Source: Hallella multisaccharivorax DSM 17128 (lineage in GTDB: Bacteria; Bacteroidota; Bacteroidia; Bacteroidales; Bacteroidaceae). Taken from it: a stretch of 35,862 nt of DNA. Under the pieces are notes generated by a model. That model ran no database searches. It was not told where the DNA came from and saw only the letters and a list, made by a program, of their open reading frames with translations. The translations under genes were made by a program, and so were the position numbers. Shown piece after piece: positions 1 through 6,719 of this stretch (position 1 is its first letter; every line of letters begins with the position of its first letter). The DNA lies in the NCBI RefSeq assembly GCF_000218235.1, contig NZ_GL945017.1, forward strand, positions 2,830,510 through 2,866,371, in the 5' to 3' direction.

Positions 1-883
1 CAGGGGATAGTGTGAAAGCCGAGATGGAAAAGACTTCGAAAAGCATAGGCAGGAAACCATTGTATCAATTTCTGACAACGGATACAATCTATGTAACGCC
101 TGCCGGGATGCAGGAATTCCACATCACAGAGATATCAGTCACACTTTTGGCACTATATTAAATAAGTATTTCTCGGACTCCGCTGATTTCAAGGAATTTA
201 CAACAGTTATGGAGAAAAAACGTCTCACTTACCAGTTAACGGACAAGGCAATAGTACTGCCTCCCAAACAACGGGCAATAGCCAGATTCATGAATACATT
301 CATTTGGGTGAAGTGGGCGCACAAACTTCTCGATGGATATGACCGGCTCACGGATGAGCAGAAGGAAGCTGCACGCTTTATGCTGGATAATAAAGACCTT
401 ATAGAAGAGCTAAACAGCATCCGAAAATGCATGGAATATGTTGAAATGAGATGCAAGAATGACGGACTGAGCAAAGAGTTGGCAAGGTTCCTCATTTGGC
501 GGATAACCGTAGACCTAATCACCCCAAAGGACGGCACTAAAAGGATGAGGAATGTCGGCATTGACATGTTTGTATATCTTCAAGAGGAATGCAGACTGCT
601 TCAATCGGAAACGGATGTACACATTATCTCATCAGATATTATAGAATCTTGTTTCGGGGTCTTCAAGGCGATGAAGTCTCCAGATAAACTCTGCGGAGTG
701 ACCAAGCATGCGCTGGTCTTACCATTGGCAATAAGCTTCATCTCGGAAAAGCGAAGAGAGTCATTTGATTTTATTGCAGCCATGGAGAATGTCCACTATA
801 AAGATTTGGACGAATGGGCCGGTTTCAATTTATATGGGAATCCGACTCAGGAGAGAAAAGATCTCACCCGAAAAATTGGATAG
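1..883 (+). pseudogene. DDE-type transposase remnant, 5' cut by window edge and frameshifted
   Basis: The long frame runs from just after a stop at 8-10 to the TAG at 881-883; the first ATG in it (209) is not the natural start, because homologous-looking sequence continues upstream. Upstream residues read ISDNGYNLC and then PHHRDISHTFG, which look like the region around a catalytic Asp of a DDE transposase. Further on, IIESCFGVFK would supply the catalytic Glu. The +1 frame at positions 3-60 reads SVKAEMEKTSKSIGRKP, which also looks like transposase, so I infer a one-base frameshift near position 60. The N-terminal part lies outside the window. I cannot assign the IS family. It directly abuts an IS1595 end stub (910-952), so this is a pile-up of fragments and almost certainly inactive. 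Confidence 0.6.
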
Positions 884-909
884 TATTATGAACACAAACT
901 TGACACCCT

Positions 910-952
910 AGTTTCAAGCATAGAATCTACTGATCTGGATGATTGCGGATAT
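910..952 (+). mobile_element. IS1595 right-end remnant
   Basis: This stretch is identical to the last 43 bases of the intact IS1595 copy (5224-5266), ending in the terminal inverted repeat GGATGATTGCGGATAT. No other part of an IS1595 element lies to its left; the match stops at 910 and the sequence before it belongs to the unrelated transposase remnant. It is therefore a deletion scar of a third IS1595 copy in the same orientation as the two at 4199-6445. Confidence 0.85.
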
Positions 953-1132
953 TCATTTAATTTTAAGATAAGCAAAATAGTGCCAGGCAATTATCGACTA
1001 AAAGTGTATTATGCCAAACCGAATATGAAATATGACAACTCGGATATTGCGTATAATGGGCAACTCAATCTAACTCAGAATAATAAGGAAAGAATAAAAC
1101 TCAATTCCGAATTGAGTTTGCCAGAGAATTAA
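953..1132 (+). pseudogene. C-terminal fragment of an unknown protein
   Basis: Beginning right at the edge of the IS1595 stub, one frame stays open for 59 codons to a TAA at 1130-1132 and reads like real protein (KISKIVPGNYRLKVYYAKP, later YDNSDIAYNGQLNL). The pattern of alternating hydrophobic residues with a PGNYRLKV turn suggests a small beta-sandwich domain such as those ending surface or secreted Bacteroidales proteins. A rho-independent terminator follows at 1207. There is no start codon of its own; the 5' part was lost when the mobile elements arrived. I do not recognise the family. Confidence 0.5.
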
Positions 1133-1206
1133 ATGTGAAAACTGATTGAATCGTAAAAGACAAGAGCCTATCTATCCATGACACGTATGTCTTTATTGCG
1201 GATTTC

Positions 1207-1246
1207 AGCCCTTTTTGATTATCGTATCAAAGAGGGCTATTTTTTT
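1207..1246 (+). terminator. Rho-independent terminator
   Basis: The inverted repeat AGCCCTTTTTGAT / ATCAAAGAGGGCT pairs over 13 bp with one G-T pair and a four-base loop, followed by seven T. It would end transcription of the truncated gene at 953-1132. Confidence 0.85.
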
Positions 1247-1573
1247 AAGGGGGGCATGATATTCTCTAACCACAGTATTTGTTTATTCGTTGCCCTTTAT
1301 ACCATTATATTGTATCACGAATAAAAGGGAATATCACTTGGACTTTGGGCACCTTCAGTTATGATATTTTATAGTCATTGCCACTTCATTTCTCCTCATA
1401 TCTTCCTACAAACCGTCTGGTAAAGTTAAATAATTGGTTGGTTGGTCGGTTTCGCTTTGAGGATTCTCGAAATACAGATTTTTTGATTATATTTTTGCAA
1501 GCAAGAAACGAGTCATTGACATTTTTCAGTTCAGTGATAATTTTAATTTGTCTAAATTATAAAACATGAATGA
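1247..1573. other. Non-coding stretch before IS66, with possible promoter and interrupted start codon
   Basis: No convincing gene. A TATTTTTG box (1490-1497) matches the Bacteroidales -7 consensus but has no clear -33 partner. Some 70 bases further on, ATGAATGA (1566-1573) directly abuts the IS66 end, so a gene starting here would have been cut two codons in. The stretch TTGGTTGGTTGGTCGG (1434-1449) is a short imperfect tandem repeat. Confidence 0.45.
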
Positions 1574-1590
1574 GTAACTATTCAGCAATA
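1574..1590 (+). repeat. IS66 left terminal inverted repeat
   Basis: GTAACTATTCAGCAATA, exact reverse complement of 3168-3184. Confidence 0.93.
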
Positions 1591-1609
1591 GCCATACGCC
1601 ATGTCCATC

Positions 1610-3022
1610 CTATAATGATAGGATGGTGCTGATAGCATTGAGTTGTGACCGATGGTTCTTCCATGCCGTGTCTGCGATGGAATGTATTGCAAAGAAAGCA
1701 TCTGCTCCACCGTCAGACCTGAATGTTCCGGAGATTTTCTGCTTTATCTTCAGTTTTCGGATTCCCCGCTCGCTGGCATTGTTGTCAGATGGTATTCTCG
1801 GATTCTCCAGAAAGTTGAATATGTAGTCTCTGCATTTGAAGAGCCCCTTGCGCATCCTTTCGAAATGGTCCTTCAGATGGAGAAGGTTGGCTTGCAGCAG
1901 GATGTCTAATTTTTCAGGCCACGCTTTCTTTTCTATTACATCCGCAGGATGCCCGTTCCTTTCGTGGATGGCTTTCCGCAAGAGGCCTGCTACGTCTTTA
2001 GACCCATTCTGTGTGGGGTCAAGCTCGTTCAGATATTCAAGTTCGCGCAAAAGATGGGCGAGGCATACTTGGTGGTCAAGGAAGTTGAGCGCGAAATAAG
2101 CGCTGTGCCTGTCTGTGACGGCTACCATGTTTTTCAGGGATTCGCCGAATTTGTCCTCAAGCACTCTTGAGGAGCGTCCTGTCGCCCGAAAACAGAGTGT
2201 AACGTATGCCGTCTGTGCTATCCATGCCCAGTCCAGTTTCCTGTTGTTGTAACATCCTGATTCGTCAAAGCCCACGACAGCGGATTTCTTCAGCATGTCT
2301 TCAAGCAGCGAGATTGCCGGTTTTGCCTTTTCCATGACCTCCTATACAATGTTCCTTATCGTTCCCTGGCTCATGTGTACCGAGAACACCTCAGCCATAA
2401 GTGAGGCCAACCGTTCGTAGGGAACACACTGTACGACATTCAAGTATGTCACAATGGCTCTTATGTTACGGCCGAATACGATCCGGCTTCCACGTTTGCG
2501 CGGCGCATAGCCTTTGTTGCAGCATCCGCAAGTGCACACCTTCTTGTAGTGGCGGTATTCCGTTACGACAGGAGCCATTGTCGGCAAGTCAACGACTTGG
2601 CTTACATAATCGAGTTCCCTTTCAGCATCCGACAGGTCACGTCCGCACTCGCGACAGAAATTTCTTCCGCATTCCTCCATCACATCAGGGACTGCGACCA
2701 ATTCCTTCAGATGCCCTTCATGTCCCGACTGTCCGCCAGGCTTGAGTCCGCTTTTCTTCCGCAATGACTTTGTGCGTCGGACCACCTCGTCTTTCATGGG
2801 TTCCTTGGAAGGTGGCGTGCTGCTGTTGTTCGAGTTCTTCTTTGGCCCCTCGTATTTCTCCAGCTGTTTGCGCAAGGTACGGTTTTCAGCCTGCAATTTT
2901 TCCACATTACGGCGCAAGTTGGCATTCTCCGTACGCATCGCATCCATACCCTCTCGCATGGATGCCATCTCCGAAGTCAGCCTTTTAAGTGCTTGCGACA
3001 TGTCCGTAACTTGCTCTTTCAT
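1610..3022 (-). pseudogene. tnpC: IS66 transposase (TnpC) with in-frame amber codon
   Basis: I place the start at the ATG 3020-3022 (MKEQVTDMSQ) because a TATCTTTG promoter box lies just upstream; an earlier ATG at 3085 would lie upstream of that box. Order of parts: a coiled coil with leucine-type repeats; a PPSKEP linker; a zinc-binding region (CGRNFCRECGRDL, then CTCGCC); and the DDE catalytic core with Asp in GFDESG, Asp in VTDRHSAY and Glu in NNASERGIRKLK. A TAG at 2342-2344 splits the reading frame. The next codons are GAG GTC ATG in the same frame, so the two halves form one protein of about 470 residues interrupted by a single nonsense codon. The downstream ATG (2335) could restart the catalytic half, but that half lacks the DNA-binding N-terminus. 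Confidence 0.9.
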
Positions 3023-3027
3023 AGGTA

Positions 3028-3035
3028 CAAAGATA
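3028..3035 (-). promoter_or_regulatory. -7 box of the IS66 transposase promoter
   Basis: Minus-strand TATCTTTG matches the Bacteroidales TAnnTTTG consensus and ends five bases before the chosen start codon, implying a very short leader or leaderless mRNA. Confidence 0.5.
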
Positions 3036-3167
3036 CGAAAAATATCTGAGATATACAAGTAAACAGGTGTGTATTTTACTGACAATCAAAGACTTTATTC
3101 ATTGCGGACAACCGCATTCAAAGGTTGATGGGTAAGTTTGTACTAAGACAGAACTTGTCATGAACAA

Positions 3168-3184
3168 TATTGCTGAATAGTTAC
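3168..3184 (-). repeat. IS66 right terminal inverted repeat
   Basis: TATTGCTGAATAGTTAC, exact reverse complement of 1574-1590. The transposase reads inward from this end. Confidence 0.93.
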
Positions 3185-3214
3185 CTTCAAGGCAAGAGTT
3201 TGAGAAAAAAGTAT

Positions 3215-3222
3215 TAATTTTG
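3215..3222 (+). promoter_or_regulatory. -7 box of the abiH promoter
   Basis: TAATTTTG matches TAnnTTTG. The place for a -33 element falls only a few bases inside the IS66 flank (about 3191-3196) and shows no TTTG; a TTTG at 3199-3202 is too close. The spacing to the abiH start is about 80 bases. Confidence 0.45.
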
Positions 3223-3251
3223 CAGCCGAAGTAAATTATCCTGAAGATCCA

Positions 3252-3295
3252 GTGAACGGATATCACCGGAACGGGTGAACGGATTTACTCCGGAA
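3252..3295 (+). repeat. Imperfect direct repeat in the abiH leader
   Basis: Two units of about 20 bases, GTGAACGGATATCACCGGAA (3252-3271) and a variant with TTTACTCCGGAA at 3275-3295, lie head to tail between the promoter box and the abiH ATG. CCGG-type ends could form a hairpin in the mRNA leader or mark a protein-binding site. Confidence 0.5.
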
Positions 3296-3303
3296 TATGT
3301 AAG

Positions 3304-4221
3304 ATGAATCAGAAATCACTATTTCCAGCAATCGATGTGGAGAACAAGCATACGCTTTTCATTATTGGCAACGGGTTTGATATAGCACATGAAATAAAGT
3401 CGCAGTATAGCGATTTTGCGGAGTGGGTGCGACAGCAGGGCCATGACCGCCTTAAACAGATGATGGAGACTTTCTTCAGTCACTATAGGGACTTTTGGGG
3501 GAACATAGAGAGAGCCCTAGGGGAATATGACGAAGAAGAGATAGTGGACTGGTGCAGTCCTGACGAAGGTATTGACTATGACCACCCAACTCGCTCAGTG
3601 GCAGCCATTGAAGATGGCCCCGATTGGTTGTTTAAGCCAATCTTGGATGAATTCTTAGAGGCGTTCAATCAATGGGTGGAAAGTATTGACGTGAACGAGG
3701 CAAAAGCAAAGTTTGATTTGCCAGCTGAAAGTCGCTATCTGACCTTTAACTACACTGAGACCTTGGAAAATGTCTACAGCATACCTCAAGAGAATATCCT
3801 CCATATCCACGGATCAAGGCTGAAACATGATAACTATATCATTGGTCACAATCAGCCACGCGACCCCAACGATGCATATGAGGACGAAACAGAACTAGTC
3901 TTCAAGCAAGATACATGGAGCAAAGTTATAGCATGGATGAATGAATTGGTAAAAGATACCGATGGCATAATAAAGGACAACCAAGCCTTTTTCAATCCAC
4001 TTGGTGATATTACTAAAGTGGTTGTTATTGGACATTCTTTCTGTCCCGTAGATTACCCATATATGATAGAAATTGTGCAGCAGACAGGAACGAATGTCCC
4101 ATGGACAATATCATATCACACCAAAAATGATGAAGAACGAATAACAGACTTCATTGCTCATACTGGGTTGCAGAATTGTAGAATGTTTAAGTTAAATGAT
4201 ATCCGCAATCATCCAAATTAG
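3304..4221 (+). CDS. abiH: AbiH-family phage-defence protein, C-terminus replaced by an IS end
   Basis: The N-terminus HTLFIIGNGFDIAH, with GNGFD soon after the start, is the hallmark of AbiH-family proteins, a group described from abortive phage infection systems. The middle motif YLTFNYTETLENVY followed by ILHIHGS, and the late motif VVVIGHSFCPVDYPYM, are also characteristic. The fold is probably a cytoplasmic SIR2-like nucleotide-binding domain, but no activity can be read from the sequence. The last residues, DIRNHPN, and the TAG stop are encoded by the terminal repeat of the IS1595 element that begins at 4199, so the natural C-terminus has been lost. At 305 residues it keeps all the recognisable motifs, so function may survive. 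It stands alone: IS66 on the left, IS1595 on the right, no partner gene. Confidence 0.85.
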   Translation: MNQKSLFPAIDVENKHTLFIIGNGFDIAHEIKSQYSDFAEWVRQQGHDRLKQMMETFFSHYRDFWGNIERALGEYDEEEIVDWCSPDEGIDYDHPTRSVAAIEDGPDWLFKPILDEFLEAFNQWVESIDVNEAKAKFDLPAESRYLTFNYTETLENVYSIPQENILHIHGSRLKHDNYIIGHNQPRDPNDAYEDETELVFKQDTWSKVIAWMNELVKDTDGIIKDNQAFFNPLGDITKVVVIGHSFCPVDYPYMIEIVQQTGTNVPWTISYHTKNDEERITDFIAHTGLQNCRMFKLNDIRNHPN

Positions 4222-5266
4222 CAAAGTTTACACTGCCTGGACAATCCTTGGTATAAAAATTGCGGGCTTATGTTTGACTATTGGAAAGGAATGATTATGA
4301 ATTTGACTGATTTCTATGAAGTTTATCCTAACGAGGAAGCTTGCGAGCATGCTCTTAAGGAATTTCGTGAATGCCATACTCTTTATTGTCCGGTATGTGG
4401 CGGTTTGCACCTCAGTTGGAATCCAAGCCATAAGTCTTGGACATGTATGGATTGCGGTCATGAGGTTACCCTCCGTTCCGGCACAGTGATGCAAGGAAGT
4501 AATCTGCCGATTTTCGATTGGTTCGTGGCAATGTTTCTGATAGTAAGTACGAAGCGGGCCATATCCGCCTTGGAGGTACAGCGCCAGCTTGGAAGGAAAC
4601 GCTACCAACCCGTCTGGGAAATGATGCATAAGCTGCGTGATGTGATGGGTAAGCGTGACAGTCTCTACAGGCTGTTTGACCAAGTGGAACTTGATGAAGG
4701 ATTCTTCTCCACGGAGACGCCTGACAGTGAAAAATGGCATCCTCTCAAGCGTGGACATGGAAGCCAGAGGAAGACGGCCGTGCTTGTCATGGCGGAAAGT
4801 TCTGTTCCTACAAACACACCAATGAAAAAGTACAGCACCGGGAAACGGGTCGGTCATATCAAGATGGAGGTTATACCGGACTTGAAGGCGGCTACGGAGG
4901 AAGACAAAATAAAGAATTCCATAGATGCCGGGGCTAATGCTACCACAGATGCCACGAAGTCTTACGCGGCACTTACAGCGAACAAAATTGTCGCTAAGCA
5001 TAAAGCATATAAGATGAGGGACAAGATGATGATCGGCAAGGTGCTTCCATGGGTACACATATCCATAAGCAATGCAAAGAGGAGTATTCTTGACACGTAC
5101 CATGACATCAAGGGGGACTTTCTGCAGCTCTACCTCAACGAGTTCTGCTATAAGTTCAACCGAAGATATTTCGGATTTCATCTGTTCGACAGGCTTGAGC
5201 TTTGCGCATGCACTTATAGGACGAGTTTCAAGCATAGAATCTACTGATCTGGATGATTGCGGATAT
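4199..5266 (+). mobile_element. IS1595-family element, copy 1, apparently intact
   Basis: A 1068-bp element with inverted ends: ATATCCGCAATCATCC on the left and its complement GGATGATTGCGGATAT on the right. It contains one uninterrupted transposase gene. A nearly identical tandem copy lies 109 bp downstream. I could not find an 8-bp target duplication. The left end overlaps the abiH 3' end. Confidence 0.9.
4270..5247 (+). CDS. IS1595-family (ISXO2-like) transposase
   Basis: Full-length, 325 residues from the ATG at 4270; an internal start at the MNL of MIMNLTDFY is equally plausible. The N-terminus has a zinc ribbon (CPVCGG, then CMDCG), typical of IS1595 transposases. The catalytic core has QVELDEGFFS (first Asp), a second acidic site around DATKSY, and HISISNAKRSILDTYHD then LNEFCYKFNRR, the conserved C-terminal signature of ISXO2-like enzymes. 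It cuts and joins the ATATCCGC ends of the element. It is probably the only functional transposase among the IS1595 traces in this window and could act on the ends of the tandem copy as well. Confidence 0.92.
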   Translation: MFDYWKGMIMNLTDFYEVYPNEEACEHALKEFRECHTLYCPVCGGLHLSWNPSHKSWTCMDCGHEVTLRSGTVMQGSNLPIFDWFVAMFLIVSTKRAISALEVQRQLGRKRYQPVWEMMHKLRDVMGKRDSLYRLFDQVELDEGFFSTETPDSEKWHPLKRGHGSQRKTAVLVMAESSVPTNTPMKKYSTGKRVGHIKMEVIPDLKAATEEDKIKNSIDAGANATTDATKSYAALTANKIVAKHKAYKMRDKMMIGKVLPWVHISISNAKRSILDTYHDIKGDFLQLYLNEFCYKFNRRYFGFHLFDRLELCACTYRTSFKHRIY

Positions 5267-5375
5267 TCATTAAATATAAAAAAGGAGTATCAAATTTATT
5301 GAAAAGCTGTAATCTGATAATTCCAGTGAAATTGTTTAAAATTGCTGCTGAAAAGTGGTATCTTATTTTTAATGA

Positions 5376-6445
5376 ATATCCGCAATCATCCGAATTAGCA
5401 AAGTTTACACAGCCTGGACAATCCTTGGTATAAAGATTGCGGGCTTATGTTTGACTATTGGAAAGGAATGATTATGAATTTGACTGATTTCTATGAAGTT
5501 TATCCTAACGAGGAAGCTTGCGAGCATGCTCTTAAGGAATTTCGTGAATGCCATACTCTTTATTGCCCGGAATGTGGCGGGGTTGCACCTCAGTTGGAAT
5601 CCAAGCCATAAGTCTTGGACATGTATGGATTGCGGTCATGAGGTTACCCTCCGTTCCGGCACAGTGATGCAAGGAAGTAATCTGCCGATTTTCGATTGGT
5701 TCGTGGCAATGTTTCTGATAGTAAGTACGAAGTGGGCCATATCCGCTTTGGAGGTACAGCGCCAGCTTGGAAGGAAATGCTACCAACCCGTGTGGGAAAT
5801 GATGCATAAGCTGCGTGATGTGATGGGTAAGCGTGACAGCCTCTACAGGCTGTTTGACCAAGTGGAACTTGATGAAGGATTCTTCTCCACGGAGACGCCT
5901 GACAGTGAAAAATGGCATCCTCTCAAGCGTGGACATGGAAGCCAGAGGAAGACGGCCGTGCTTGTCATGGCGGAAAGTTCTGTTCCTACAAGCACACCAA
6001 TGAAGAAGTACAGCACCGGGAAACGGGTCGGTCATATCAAGATGGAGGTTATACCGGACTTGAAGGCGGCTACGGAGGAAGACAAAATAAAGAATTCCAT
6101 AGATGCCGGGGCTAATGCTACCACAGATGCCACGAAGTCTTACGCGGCACTTACAGCGAACAAAATTGTCGCTAAGTATAAAGCATATAAGATGAGGGAC
6201 AAGATGATGGTCGGCAAGGTGCTTCCATGGGTACACATATCCATAAGCAATGCAAAGAGGAGTATTCTTGACACGTACCATGACCATCAAGGGGGACTTT
6301 CTGCAGCTCTACCTCAACGAGTTCTGCTATAAGTTCAACCGAAGATATTTCGGATTTCACCTGTTCGACAGGCTTGAGCTCTGCGCATGCACTTATAGGA
6401 CGAGTTTCAAGCATAGAATCTACTGATTTGGATGATTACGGATAT
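5376..6445 (+). mobile_element. IS1595-family element, copy 2, decayed
   Basis: A 1070-bp near-identical copy of 4199-5266 in the same orientation. The two extra bases equal exactly the two single-base insertions that break its transposase. Its ends share a slightly longer inverted repeat than copy 1 (AATGAATATCC at 5371 and GGATATTCATT ending at 6450). Confidence 0.9.
5447..6426 (+). pseudogene. IS1595 transposase with two +1 frameshifts
   Basis: Aligned by eye with copy 1, this gene has one extra G in the run GGCGGGG near 5577-5582, inside the zinc ribbon just after CPECGG, and one extra C near 6284 (TGACCATCAAG where copy 1 has TGACATCAAG), just before the LNEFCYKFNRR signature. The central part stays open in the shifted frame, which makes a long but spurious open frame at 5493-6332. 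No intact transposase can be made. The inverted ends are intact, so copy 1 might still mobilise it in trans. Confidence 0.9.
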
Positions 6446-6550
6446 TCATTTTCCGTAATCTCCGTCAAACGTGACACCAAGAAGCTTTTCCTTTTTATAG
6501 AAATGGTGTGAGAAGATTGGACTAAAGTGAAACATTTAACACTCTATCCC

Positions 6551-6581
6551 TTGGACACCTCGAATAAATTACTTAATTTTG
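6551..6581 (+). promoter_or_regulatory. Promoter of the GH13 gene
   Basis: TTGG (6551-6554), 19 bases, then TAATTTTG (6574-6581): the spacing and -7 box fit the Bacteroidales consensus (TTTG, 19-21 bases, TAnnTTTG), with one mismatch in the -33 element. The leader to the ATG at 6720 would be about 130 bases. Confidence 0.6.
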
Positions 6582-6719
6582 CGTGTGTAACAGTTTCCCC
6601 TTTAATTGTTGAACCTTAATTATAAAAGGATTAACTTTTTCTGAGAGACTGTTATTTTAAACCCTCTAATTTGGGTGGGAAACTTTAGTCAATTAACGAA
6701 CAACTTAAAAACTCATATT

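Larger units (their letters stand above)
1574..3184 (-). mobile_element. IS66-family element (tnpC-only type), inactivated
   Basis: A 1611-bp element bounded by perfect 17-bp inverted repeats beginning GTAA, the usual IS66 terminus. It carries only a tnpC-type transposase on the minus strand, with no tnpA or tnpB, as in the ISBst12 type of the family. The flanking octamers differ (ATGAATGA on the left, CTTCAAGG on the right), so no 8-bp target duplication is visible. The transposase is broken by one in-frame stop. Confidence 0.9.

Noticed and set aside
1378..1569. A 63-codon frame before IS66
   Set aside because: No recognisable pattern, no promoter in the right place, and low-complexity composition.
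3199..3202. TTTG before abiH as a -33 element
   Set aside because: Only 12 bases separate it from the TAATTTTG box; 19-21 would be expected.
4228..5235. Long open frame on the minus strand opposite IS1595 copy 1 (and a similar one at 5532-6290)
   Set aside because: Exact antisense of the transposase gene, no family resemblance, and duplicated only because the IS is duplicated.
5493..6332. A 279-codon frame in IS1595 copy 2 that looks like a complete transposase
   Set aside because: Its first 29 codons come from another frame than in copy 1 and its end differs too; it is the middle part left open between two insertions.
4199..6445. 8-bp target duplications around the two IS1595 copies
   Set aside because: Flanks compared by eye show no direct duplication; only the inverted ends and a short AATGA/TCATT extension are shared.
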